Assembly (NCBI GenBank): GCA_963656065.1
Contig: CAVKGV010000009.1
Location: 1-64,000, forward strand
Direction of reading: 5' to 3'
Length of the DNA stretch: 64,000 bases
DNA from: Hallerella sp963656065
Lineage (GTDB): Bacteria; Fibrobacterota; Fibrobacteria; Fibrobacterales; Fibrobacteraceae
Positions within the stretch are counted from its first letter, which is position 1; each line of letters starts with the position of its first letter. Shown here piece by piece: positions 1-8,174 of this stretch. The notes under the pieces are model-generated. The model did no database searches. It saw only the letters and a program-made list of their open reading frames with translations, and was not told the origin of the DNA. Both the position numbers and the translations under genes were made by a program.

Positions 1-678
1 CCCAAGCGTGGCGACTGGGCTACCCACGATGCGAAATGGCGCGGTAACTGGTCGCCTTATATACCGCGGAACATTATTCTCCGCTATTCGCAGGAGGGCG
101 ATTTAATTCTCGACCAGTTTGCCGGAGGCGGTACAACGCTTGTCGAAGCAAAACTGCTCAATCGAGATGTTATCGGCATTGATATAAACGATGTGGCTCT
201 TGACCGTTGCCGTGAAAAGACCGATTTTGACTACGAACCTGCTAAAGGAAAAGTGTATATCAACAAAGGCGACGCGCGACATCTTGATTCCATTTCGGAT
301 GAAAACATTGACCTTATTTGCACGCATCCACCCTACGCAGACATTATTAAGTACAGCGATGGCATTGACGGCGACTTATCCCAGCTCAAAGTCAAGGATT
401 TTCTCGAACAGATGAAGCTTGTTGCCGAGGAAAGCTTCCGCGTTTTGAAAAAAGGCAAGTTCTGTGCTATTCTTATGGGAGATACGCGGCAAAAAGGCTG
501 TATGGTTCCGATGAGTTTTGACGTGATGAAGATTTTTCAGGACGCAGGCTTTACGTTGAAAGAGCTTATCATCAAAGAACAACACAACTGCAAGGCTACT
601 GGTTACTGGAAAACAAACAGTGTGAAATTCAATTTCCTGCTGATAGCCCATGAGTATCTATTTGTTTTTCGAAAGTGA
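1..678 (+). CDS. DNA methyltransferase (N4/N6), 3' part
   Basis: The reading frame is open from the first base of the window to a TGA at 676-678, so this is the C-terminal part of a longer protein. It shows the two core motifs of amino-methyltransferases: a SAM-binding motif DQFAGGGTTLVEA (codons at about 109-147) and a catalytic THPPY motif at about 328-342, the counterpart of the TSPPY of N4-cytosine and N6-adenine enzymes. The SAM motif precedes the catalytic motif here, and the full motif order cannot be judged because the N-terminus is missing. The protein probably modifies DNA bases; whether it belongs to a restriction system or is an orphan cannot be decided, since no nuclease gene is visible downstream. 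An internal ATG at 193 is in frame but lies after the SAM motif and is not the start. Confidence 0.85.
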   Translation, partial: PKRGDWATHDAKWRGNWSPYIPRNIILRYSQEGDLILDQFAGGGTTLVEAKLLNRDVIGIDINDVALDRCREKTDFDYEPAKGKVYINKGDARHLDSISDENIDLICTHPPYADIIKYSDGIDGDLSQLKVKDFLEQMKLVAEESFRVLKKGKFCAILMGDTRQKGCMVPMSFDVMKIFQDAGFTLKELIIKEQHNCKATGYWKTNSVKFNFLLIAHEYLFVFRK

Positions 679-886
679 TGCCGTTTCAAAATCGATTGAT
701 TTGTTTGCGTATGATAGGGAATTTTGCAAGGAGGCTTTTGGATTTGTTTGAACGGAAAAATTTCTTTGGAAATGATATTGTTGATTTTCGCAAGTTTGAT
801 GTTCGATAATGGATGGTTTGCAAATTGGGCAAAATTTTTTGGCAAAAATTTTCTAGATTTCAAAAAAAATTAAAGGATTTGATACG
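679..886. other. Intergenic region before pheT
   Basis: AT-rich non-coding stretch of about 208 nt. No tRNA, hairpin terminator or conserved gene is visible. It presumably carries the pheT promoter. AAAGGA at about 872-877 lies close to the expected Shine-Dalgarno position for the ATG at 887. Confidence 0.5.
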
Positions 887-3319
887 ATGAAAGTTTCGTT
901 GAATTGGCTTCGCCGTCATGTGGATCTTCCGGAAACCGCGGACCAGGTGGCAAAGGCTTTGACGTCTATCGGGCTCGAAGTGGAAGGCATGGAAGAGCCT
1001 GCGAAACAGTATGAAAAATTGGTCGTGGCGAAAGTTCTCACGTGCGAACCTCACCCCGACAGCGATCACTTGCACATCACGACGGTTTCCGACGGAAAGG
1101 AAACGCTCCAGGTCGTGTGCGGGGCTCCAAATGTCGCTGCCGGCCAGACGGTCGTGCTTGCGCCAATCGGAGCGGAACTTCCGCTTCCGGACGGCAAGTC
1201 GCTCAAGATGAAAAAGTCCAAGATCCGCGGCGTGGAAAGTTTCGGGATGATTTGCGCCGAGGATGAAATCGGTCTTTCGGACGATCACGGTGGAATCATG
1301 GTCCTTGACGATAAGATTCCGGCGGGAACGCCTTTTATCTCTCTCGGATTTTACGATGCGACTTACGAACTGAACGTGACACCGAACCGTCCGGATGCGC
1401 TTTCTCATCGCGGAGTCGCCCGGGAGCTCGCCGCCAAGTTTAACCGCCCGCTTAAACCGCTTTCGTATAAATTAACCGAAGACGCTTCCAGGGAAGCTTC
1501 GTCCGTGATCAAGCTTTCCGTGGAACCGGGGGCCGGATGTTCCCGCTATGTGGGGCGCGTCATTGAAGGCGTCCACGTGGGGGAATCCCCGAAATGGCTT
1601 TCGAGACTTCTCAAGTCTGTCGGCCTGAACAGCGTAAATAACGTGGTCGATGTGACGAATTTCGTCTTGATGGACGTGGGACAGCCGCTTCACAGTTTTG
1701 ATATGTCAAAGCTTTCCGGTGCGGAAGTCGTCGTGCGCAAGGCTCGTCCCGGAGAAAAAATCGAGACGCTTGACCACAAGGGACACGAACTCTCGACAGA
1801 TGACCTGGTAATTTGCGATGGTGATCGTCCGTCATGCGTTGCCGGTGTGATGGGCGGAGTGGAAAGCGAAATTTCCGAAACGACGACGAACGTTTTTCTT
1901 GAAAGTGCCTGGTTCAATCCGACGGTTGTCCGCCGGCAGGCGCGCCGTCTTTGCACATCGACCGATTCGAGCTACCGCTTTGAACGCGGCATCGACTATT
2001 CGATGCAACGCGAAATGGACGATTACGCTTGCGGTTTAATCCAGGAAGTCGCTGGCGGAAAGGTGTTGAAGGGGGCTGTGGAATACACGGGTCCCGACCA
2101 CCAGGTGAAGCCTTTCGTGGTGAAGCTTCGCGCATCCCGCGTCGAAAAGGTTCTCGGCATTTCTCCTTCGGAAGAGGAAATCGTCCGCTATCTCACGGGC
2201 ATCGGATTGAAGCATCTGGGCAACATGGAATTTGAAATTCCGCCGTTCCGCCCGGACCTCGAACGTGAAGTCGATCTGATCGAAGAAGTCGCCCGTCTCG
2301 TGGGATTTGACAATATCCCGTATGACGTTCCGTCGTTTAAAATCAAGCCGAACGATCTTCCGGCGGATGAAATTCTCGGACGCCGCATCCGCTACACGCT
2401 CTCTTCGCTCGGGCTTCACGAATGCCTGTCTCTCCGCTTTACAAGTGCGGCGAATACGGCTACCGTTTTCGGGGAACCTTCGGATGAAGATCCGCGTTCC
2501 CGTCCGGCAAGGCTTTTGAATCCGCTCTCCGAGGAGTTGGGCTGCGTCCCGACATCCCTCATTCCGATTCTTCTCAAGTCCGTCGCCGACAACGAAAAGA
2601 ACCGTCCGGGATCTGTCCGCCTTTTTGAAAACGGAAAGGCGCAGTTCCAGAATGCGTCCCGGAACGATCTGCGCGATTCCGGCTTTACCGAAAAGCCTAT
2701 CCTGTGTGCGGTCCTCGCCGGGCATTTCAAAATGGAAGCCTTGGAAGACAAACCGCGCGAAGTGGAATTTGCGGACATCAAGGGCGTTGCCGTTTCCCTT
2801 TTCAAGCGTCTCGGCCTTTCGGTTGAAATTCGCGCTCCGCAGAAACCGGAAAAGTTCCTGCATCCGGGAAAACAGGGCGTCATCGTTTGCGGCGATGCGG
2901 TTATCGGTTCGATTGGGATGGTCCATCCGTCGGTGCTCAAGGCCTTCGACATCAGCTATGCGACCGCCCTTTTCGAGGTCTCCCTGGACAAGGTGCTTGA
3001 ACTTCGCGAACGGAAAGTCGTGTTCAAGCCGTTCAGTCGCCAGGTCTTTATGACGCGCGACGTTTCGATGCTCGTCCCCGAACGCATGACGAACGAATCG
3101 ATTTTGCAGAAGCTCGGATCGTTCAAGGCGAAGAATCTTTCGAAGATTGAACTCAAGAGCGTTTATCAGGGCGTGGGCGTCCTTCCGGGCCAAAAGAACA
3201 TGGTCTATACCTTTACCTACCAGTCGATGACGGAAACGCTGACCGACGAAGCGGTGAACAAGGCGCACGACAAGCTCCGCGAAAAAATGGCGGCTGACGG
3301 CGAAATCACCCTCCGCTAA
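887..3319 (+). CDS. pheT: Phenylalanine--tRNA ligase, beta subunit
   Basis: This is the beta chain of the cytoplasmic alpha2beta2 enzyme that charges tRNA-Phe. At 810 residues it has the normal full length. The domains run in the expected order: an N-terminal tRNA-binding (EMAP-like) domain at about 40-150 with the HPDSDHL segment, the B3/4 editing domain in the middle, the B5 domain, the catalytic-core-like domain, and a C-terminal ferredoxin-like anticodon-binding domain at about 715-810 beginning near PFSRQVFMTRDVS. The ATG at 887 opens directly into the conserved MKVSLNWL start. pheS is not in the window: the upstream neighbour is a DNA methyltransferase, so the two subunit genes are unlinked here or pheS lies further away. 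dnaX follows after only 14 nt, probably in the same transcript. Confidence 0.97.
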   Translation: MKVSLNWLRRHVDLPETADQVAKALTSIGLEVEGMEEPAKQYEKLVVAKVLTCEPHPDSDHLHITTVSDGKETLQVVCGAPNVAAGQTVVLAPIGAELPLPDGKSLKMKKSKIRGVESFGMICAEDEIGLSDDHGGIMVLDDKIPAGTPFISLGFYDATYELNVTPNRPDALSHRGVARELAAKFNRPLKPLSYKLTEDASREASSVIKLSVEPGAGCSRYVGRVIEGVHVGESPKWLSRLLKSVGLNSVNNVVDVTNFVLMDVGQPLHSFDMSKLSGAEVVVRKARPGEKIETLDHKGHELSTDDLVICDGDRPSCVAGVMGGVESEISETTTNVFLESAWFNPTVVRRQARRLCTSTDSSYRFERGIDYSMQREMDDYACGLIQEVAGGKVLKGAVEYTGPDHQVKPFVVKLRASRVEKVLGISPSEEEIVRYLTGIGLKHLGNMEFEIPPFRPDLEREVDLIEEVARLVGFDNIPYDVPSFKIKPNDLPADEILGRRIRYTLSSLGLHECLSLRFTSAANTATVFGEPSDEDPRSRPARLLNPLSEELGCVPTSLIPILLKSVADNEKNRPGSVRLFENGKAQFQNASRNDLRDSGFTEKPILCAVLAGHFKMEALEDKPREVEFADIKGVAVSLFKRLGLSVEIRAPQKPEKFLHPGKQGVIVCGDAVIGSIGMVHPSVLKAFDISYATALFEVSLDKVLELRERKVVFKPFSRQVFMTRDVSMLVPERMTNESILQKLGSFKAKNLSKIELKSVYQGVGVLPGQKNMVYTFTYQSMTETLTDEAVNKAHDKLREKMAADGEITLR

Positions 3320-3333
3320 AGGATCTTGCGGTT

Positions 3334-5241
3334 ATGGCTTACATGGCAATGGCTCGTAAATGGCGTCCGGAATCTTTCCAGGATCTGGTCGGTCAGGAGC
3401 ATATCGCGAAGACGATTGAAAATGCGATAACGGGCGGACGCCTGCACCATGCGTTCCTGTTCACGGGGACGCGCGGAGTCGGGAAGACGACCTCGGCCCG
3501 TATCCTTGCGAAAACGCTGAACTGTACGGGCGGAAATCCGCTCGTCCCTTGCGGCAAGTGCAAGAGCTGCCTAGACATTGCGAGCGGCCATCCGATGGAC
3601 GTCATCGAAATCGATGCGGCTTCCAACACGGGCGTCGATAATATCCGCGAACTCTTGGAGCAGACGCAATACACGCCGATGATAGGAAAGTACAAAGTCT
3701 TTGTTATCGACGAAGTGCACATGCTTTCCAAGGGCGCATTCAACGCCCTTCTCAAGACGCTGGAGGAACCGCCTCCGCATGTGATTTTCATCTTTGCGAC
3801 GACCGAGGTGAACAAGGTTCCGCAGACGATTCTTTCGCGTGTACAGCGCTTTGACTTTAAGCGCTTGACCACGAAACAGATTACGGGCCGCCTCAAGTAT
3901 ATTTGCGAACAGGAAAAGATTTCGACCGATGCCGAAGCTCTCGGGATGATTGCGGAAAAGGCGGACGGGTCGATGCGCGACGCTCTCACGTTTTTTGACC
4001 AGGCCTATGCGTTTACCGGGAACGAAATGAAAGCGGAATCGGTCCGCTCGGTTCTCGGCATTCCGCCGACCGAACTGTATTTCTCCCTTCTCGAAGCGAT
4101 TGAAAAGCACGATCTCAAGGGAACTTTTGCCGTCGTCGATAAGGCTTCGGAAACCGGAGTCGAATTCGCTCCGCTCTTAGACGGCTTTGCCAAGTTCCTG
4201 CGCAATCGCCTCTACGTAAAAGTCGGCGGAATTTCTCCCGAGGAGTTGAATATCTCTGACGGGCTTTTTGCAAAGCTTGAAATCTGCGCCACGTCCCTTT
4301 CTAACGGTGATCTTTTGCGGATTGCGAGAATTTTAACCGATTTGCAGGGGAACATCCGCCGAAGCACCAATCCGAGGCTTTTAGTGGAGTCCGCCTTTGC
4401 GCGAATGGCCTATCTCGATAGGACAGTCGATCTGAAACGCGCTCTGATGGCTATCAACGACCCTCTCTCCCAGGGTTCAAAAAAAAAATTAGCTGAGCCT
4501 GTTCCCGAAGCCGTTGCGAAAGCAGCTCCCGCAAATCCGGCGGAAGTTCGGGTCGATTCGCCTTTCGCCATCGATTTTGATGCGCCTGTCATGGGAGGTC
4601 CTTCCCGTGCGAATGCGCCGGCACCGGGCGAAAACCTCGGGCAAGTTCCCGAAACGAAAGCCTCTTCTTCGGGCGTCGAAGATTCCATGGCGATTGATTT
4701 CGGGGAACCATTTCCCGGAGAGGACCGGGAAGGGGACGCTTCGCTAGACGATTTTGGCGAAGATTCTCCGCGGCAGTTCACCCGCTACGATATCTGCGCA
4801 TCCTGGCAGGAACTGATCCGTTCGTGCTTCACGCAGGAACTGGGATTTTTCGCGACAAGCCTGAACGGTTCGACGCTCGAACACGGCGATTTCCAGGAAA
4901 ATCCCTTCCGGCTGAAAGTCGTCTATCCGGCGTCGTTCAGGTGGGGGTTCGACCAGATGATGTCGCGCGAGGATTACCGCACGAGGCTTTCGAACATTCT
5001 GGAAGACCGCTTGCAGACGAAGGTCGCTGTGACGTTTGAACTTTTAGAGCCGAAGCCCGGCGAAGACGTCCACGCGGTTCCGCTTTCCCCGTGGGAATCC
5101 GATATCCAGAAGGAACCGGGCCTTGCCAAGTTTGCCGAAAGGTTTGTCGCGGAGCTTATCGAAACGCGAAGCCTTCCGAAAAACGGGGACACCGGAAATT
5201 CCGATGCGGATGTGTGTGCGACAACCTCGGAGCAGGAATAA
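3334..5241 (+). CDS. dnaX: DNA polymerase III subunits gamma/tau
   Basis: This 635-residue protein is the tau form of the clamp-loader ATPase. The N-terminal AAA+ module has Walker A GTRGVGKTT at about 45-53, a four-cysteine zinc site ending in CGKCKSC, the Walker B region VIDEVHMLS, and sensor 1 IFATTEVNKVPQ followed by the arginine finger SRVQRF. Domain III ends near residue 375. The rest, rich in Ala, Pro and Glu and then folded, is the tau-specific part that contacts DnaB and the polymerase. The boundary between the two falls on a run of ten adenines (4479-4488), described separately, which could yield a short gamma form. The gene lies between pheT and ybaB; the usual downstream recR is absent. 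Confidence 0.96.
   Translation: MAYMAMARKWRPESFQDLVGQEHIAKTIENAITGGRLHHAFLFTGTRGVGKTTSARILAKTLNCTGGNPLVPCGKCKSCLDIASGHPMDVIEIDAASNTGVDNIRELLEQTQYTPMIGKYKVFVIDEVHMLSKGAFNALLKTLEEPPPHVIFIFATTEVNKVPQTILSRVQRFDFKRLTTKQITGRLKYICEQEKISTDAEALGMIAEKADGSMRDALTFFDQAYAFTGNEMKAESVRSVLGIPPTELYFSLLEAIEKHDLKGTFAVVDKASETGVEFAPLLDGFAKFLRNRLYVKVGGISPEELNISDGLFAKLEICATSLSNGDLLRIARILTDLQGNIRRSTNPRLLVESAFARMAYLDRTVDLKRALMAINDPLSQGSKKKLAEPVPEAVAKAAPANPAEVRVDSPFAIDFDAPVMGGPSRANAPAPGENLGQVPETKASSSGVEDSMAIDFGEPFPGEDREGDASLDDFGEDSPRQFTRYDICASWQELIRSCFTQELGFFATSLNGSTLEHGDFQENPFRLKVVYPASFRWGFDQMMSREDYRTRLSNILEDRLQTKVAVTFELLEPKPGEDVHAVPLSPWESDIQKEPGLAKFAERFVAELIETRSLPKNGDTGNSDADVCATTSEQE
4479..4496 (+). promoter_or_regulatory. 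A10 slippery tract in dnaX (gamma/tau frameshift site)
   Basis: Ten consecutive adenines at 4479-4488 encode Lys383-385 of DnaX. In the -1 frame the sequence reads ATT AGC TGA, with a stop at 4494-4496; in the +1 frame a TAG lies at 4490-4492. Slippage in either direction therefore ends translation within three codons and gives a protein of about 387 residues, exactly the AAA+ part plus domain III. E. coli makes gamma from dnaX by -1 ribosomal frameshifting on A AAA AAG, and Thermus does it by slippage on a run of A. The site is seen directly; its use here is inference. Confidence 0.75.
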
Positions 5242-5274
5242 AATTGTAACTTACTCCAAAAAGGAAAACCCATT

Positions 5275-5583
5275 ATGAATATGCAAAAAATGTTGAAGGA
5301 CTTGCAGAAAATGCAGTCCAAGATGGTCAAGGCCCAGAGCGATCTCCAGGCGCAGAGCTTTGAAGCGGAAGCGGGCGGCGGCATGGTAAAAGTCGTCCTG
5401 AACGGCCAGGGCATCATGACTTCCATCAAGATCAATCCGGATGCGATCGATAAGGATGACGTCGAAGCGCTTGAAGATCTGGTGATGGCTGCGGTCAACG
5501 CGGCGACGAAAAAGAAGGACGATACGTCCAAGGCTAGCATGGAAGAGCTGACCGCAGGAATGCGCATTCCCGGCCTGATGTAA
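5275..5583 (+). CDS. ybaB: YbaB/EbfC family nucleoid-associated protein
   Basis: This 102-residue protein matches the YbaB family of small dimeric DNA-binding proteins. It shows the N-terminal helix with the MQKMLKDLQKMQ pattern, the central GGGMVKVVLNGQGIMTSIKINP beta region (only partly conserved wording, described here by its core GGGMVKVVLNGQG), and a C-terminal helix ending with GLM. The family binds DNA non-specifically and coats the nucleoid. The gene is commonly found directly after dnaX, as here (33 nt downstream), often followed by recR, which is missing in this window. A GC-rich hairpin followed by T residues ends the transcript just after the stop codon. Confidence 0.95.
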   Translation: MNMQKMLKDLQKMQSKMVKAQSDLQAQSFEAEAGGGMVKVVLNGQGIMTSIKINPDAIDKDDVEALEDLVMAAVNAATKKKDDTSKASMEELTAGMRIPGLM

Positions 5584-5609
5584 TTTATCGAAAGTTCTTT
5601 GGCAAAACG

Positions 5610-5632
5610 GGCAGCTTCGGGCTGCCTTTTTT
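5610..5632 (+). terminator. Rho-independent terminator after ybaB
   Basis: A perfect six-base stem GGCAGC/GCTGCC with loop TTCGG is followed by six T residues. It ends the pheT-dnaX-ybaB run. The next gene is on the other strand, with its stop almost touching the terminator. Confidence 0.9.
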
Positions 5633-5639
5633 CTTGGTT

Positions 5640-6815
5640 CTAGTAGGCGCCGTCGCTCTTGAAAACGGCCTTGAACGTTTTGGCGACAAGCTGGATGTCC
5701 GTGGTGAAATTCGCATGGCGGACATACTTGTTGTCTAGCCGCATCCAGTCTTCGAATCCGATGTCGCTGCGTCCGCTGACTTGCCAGAAGCAGGTGAGTC
5801 CCGGTGTGACGGAAAGGCGCATCTTGTGCCATGGGAGGTATTCGCTGACTTCGGACGGGAGCGGAGGGCGCGGTCCGACGACGGACATGTCGCCGCAGAG
5901 GATGTTGAACAGCTGGGGAAGCTCGTCGAGACTGAATTTCCGGAGAACGCGTCCCATCGGATAGATGCGCGGGTCGTTCTTCATCTTGAATGTCGGACCG
6001 CTAGACTCGTTGAATTTTTCCAGTTCCTTCTTGCGTTCTTCCGCATCGACATACATGCTGCGGAATTTGTACATCGTAAAGAGTTTTCCGTTCTTGCCGA
6101 CGCGGGTCTGCTTGAAGATGACGGGACCTTTGGGATCGCTTATCTTGACGATTGCCGCGCAGGCGATAAGCAGAGGGGAAAGGAGAACGATTCCGCAGAA
6201 CGAGGATACGATATCGAATGTCCGCTTGACGACTTCCTTGACGCAGAGCGAGAACTTGTTCGTCTGCGACAGGATGTCGGAATAGAAAAGTCGCTTGAGA
6301 GAAAAGAAACCGTTGTTGCGGATGTTGAACTTCTGGATGGATGAATCCAGTTTCTGGTCCTTCTTTTCCTGGAGACCCGTATAGATGGAAACCTGGAATA
6401 CGGGTTGCCGCAATTTTTTCTTGAGGACGCTGACCAGTCCCGCCTTTTTCAGGTTGATGATGATTTTTCGGCGAAGCTTTTCGAGAACGTAGAGATCGGA
6501 ATCGATGAGGATGACGCCTAGACCGTCGGGGTTGTCGAGGTAGCCGACGATGTCCGTAAACTTCGTCTCGGTGAGGATGGTGAGGACCGCGATTTTCCAT
6601 GCGCGGAGGGACGGCGATTCAAACTTGCCAAACCCGATGAGGTCGAACTGCCGGGTGACAATCCTGAAATAGAGGAATGGGCGTTGCGTACGGTTTGTCC
6701 GTAAAAATTCTTCGCGAAGGCGCGCCTTGAAGAGGCTCGCCGGATAGACGGTATTGCCGATGTCTTTCGAGGACAGCAAATCCCCTAACTTGGACTTTGT
6801 AAAATCATCGTTCAC
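5640..6815 (-). CDS. Polyprenyl-phosphate sugar-1-phosphate transferase, soluble N-terminal variant
   Basis: The C-terminal 200 residues are a bacterial sugar transferase domain of the WcaJ/WbaP type. It begins with one membrane helix (KRTFDIVSSFCGIVLLSPLL), then the conserved FKQTRVGKNGKLFTMYKFRSM stretch (core KFRSM), DELPQLFN and GDMSVVGPRP. Such enzymes move a sugar-1-phosphate from a nucleotide sugar to undecaprenyl phosphate at the inner membrane and start polysaccharide or O-antigen units. The N-terminal 180 residues are not the usual four membrane helices: they look soluble and weakly resemble a degenerate GGDEF fold (TDIVGYLDNPDGLGVILI). The start is GTG at 6815, preceded by TATATT and no Shine-Dalgarno sequence. 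Confidence 0.88.
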   Translation of the reverse strand: MNDDFTKSKLGDLLSSKDIGNTVYPASLFKARLREEFLRTNRTQRPFLYFRIVTRQFDLIGFGKFESPSLRAWKIAVLTILTETKFTDIVGYLDNPDGLGVILIDSDLYVLEKLRRKIIINLKKAGLVSVLKKKLRQPVFQVSIYTGLQEKKDQKLDSSIQKFNIRNNGFFSLKRLFYSDILSQTNKFSLCVKEVVKRTFDIVSSFCGIVLLSPLLIACAAIVKISDPKGPVIFKQTRVGKNGKLFTMYKFRSMYVDAEERKKELEKFNESSGPTFKMKNDPRIYPMGRVLRKFSLDELPQLFNILCGDMSVVGPRPPLPSEVSEYLPWHKMRLSVTPGLTCFWQVSGRSDIGFEDWMRLDNKYVRHANFTTDIQLVAKTFKAVFKSDGAY

Positions 6816-6821
6816 GTTCCA

Positions 6822-6827
6822 AATATA
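6822..6827 (-). promoter_or_regulatory. TATATT -10-like element six nt before a GTG start
   Basis: Read on the minus strand, TATATT is followed by TGGAAC and then the GTG start of the sugar transferase. No Shine-Dalgarno sequence fits between them. The same arrangement occurs before three other genes in the window (see the leaderless finding). Confidence 0.5.
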
Positions 6828-6878
6828 AATTTGATTTTCTAATTTATAGCCCGGAAAATCTTAATTGGAGACCTAATT

Positions 6879-8168
6879 ATGCGCATTGGACTTATCGGTA
6901 CTGGAACTATCGGCGGAGGAGTTGTCGAAATTTTGGAAGCGAAGTCGGCGAAATATCGTGAAACGCTTGGCTTGGAATTGGAACTCGCTTGTATTTGTGC
7001 AAAGGACGATACGGAACTTGCGCCTTATAAGGCAAAAGGCTACAGAACGACGACCGATGCGATGGAAATGATCGCGGACGCATCTATCCAGGTGATTGTG
7101 GAACTCGCCGGCGGTTACGAGATGCCGCGCAAGTGGATTACCGCTGCGTTAGAACACGGGAAGAACGTGGTGACGGCGAACAAGGCGATGCTTGCGAAAT
7201 ATGGGCACGAGCTTTTCCCGCTTGCCGAAAGGAACGGCTGCCACATTTTGTTCGAAGCGGCTGTCGGCGGAGGAATCCCCATTATCCGCAGCATCCAGGA
7301 AGGCTTTGTCGGAAACGAAGTGGAACATCTGAGCTGCATCATCAACGGAACGTGCAACTACATCCTTTCGCGGATGGGGGAAAGCGGGCTTTCGTTTGAT
7401 GCCGCGTTGAAAGAGGCGCAGGAGAAGGGCTTTGCGGAACGCAACCCGACCTTTGACATCGAAGGCATCGATTCGGCGCACAAGACGGCAATCCTCGCGA
7501 GCCTTTGCAGCGGAAAGTATGTCGATTTCGAGAAAATTCATGTGACGGGCGTTTCGAAGATTACCGCCGAAGACATTGCGAACGCGAAGGAACTCGGTTA
7601 CAAGATTAAGCTGCTTGGAATTTACGGCCACGGAGAAAACGGCTCTGTCGATGCCCGTGTCCACCCTTCCCTCGTTCCCTGCGATCACCTTTTGGCAAAT
7701 GTCGATGGCGTGCTGAATGCCGTGTACCTCCAGTGCGACAACTTAGGACAGACTCTCCAGACAGGTGCCGGTGCGGGAAGACTGCCGACGGCAAGCGCCG
7801 TCGTCGCAGACCTTGTTTCGCTCGCCCGCTCCACCGACGCCGGTTCCCGGAAGCCTCTCCCGATGGGATGGTTCAACAAGGGGAACGCTGCGGAACTCAC
7901 ACCGATCGAAGATACCTATTCGCGCTACTATCTCCGCTTTACGACAAAGGATTCCTGCGGAGTCCTCGCAAGCATTACGGGAATTTTCAGCCAGAACGGC
8001 ATCTCGATCGAGTCCATCATCCAGAAGAATGTGAACGATCCGGGCAAGGTGAGCATTGTCGTCGTCTCGGAACGCACCAAGGAAAGCAAAATCCTCGCCG
8101 CTCTCGAAGCGATAGACTCCCTGTCGGCGGTCTCGGAAAAAAGCCAGATGATCCGTTTCCTCAAGTAG
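6879..8168 (+). CDS. hom: Homoserine dehydrogenase
   Basis: This is the 429-residue monofunctional enzyme that reduces aspartate semialdehyde to homoserine in the threonine/methionine branch. The N-terminal NAD(P)-binding motif GTGTIGGGV lies at residues 7-15, followed by the HGKNVVTANKAMLAK segment typical of the family and the catalytic region with GFAERNPTFDIEGID (the usual AExDPxxDxxGxD signature, with Asn for Asp). A C-terminal ACT domain (about 350-429, starting RYYLRFTTKDSCGVLA) is present and normally gives feedback control by threonine. The ATG at 6879 is preceded by a GGAG Shine-Dalgarno. It is followed after 6 nt by a sugar transferase gene, so the two may be cotranscribed without an obvious functional link. 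Confidence 0.95.
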   Translation: MRIGLIGTGTIGGGVVEILEAKSAKYRETLGLELELACICAKDDTELAPYKAKGYRTTTDAMEMIADASIQVIVELAGGYEMPRKWITAALEHGKNVVTANKAMLAKYGHELFPLAERNGCHILFEAAVGGGIPIIRSIQEGFVGNEVEHLSCIINGTCNYILSRMGESGLSFDAALKEAQEKGFAERNPTFDIEGIDSAHKTAILASLCSGKYVDFEKIHVTGVSKITAEDIANAKELGYKIKLLGIYGHGENGSVDARVHPSLVPCDHLLANVDGVLNAVYLQCDNLGQTLQTGAGAGRLPTASAVVADLVSLARSTDAGSRKPLPMGWFNKGNAAELTPIEDTYSRYYLRFTTKDSCGVLASITGIFSQNGISIESIIQKNVNDPGKVSIVVVSERTKESKILAALEAIDSLSAVSEKSQMIRFLK

Positions 8169-8174
8169 GCTCCT

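Noticed and set aside
2036..3268. A 410-codon minus-strand open frame inside pheT
   Set aside because: Shadow of pheT; no recognisable domain and the same strand-mirror composition.
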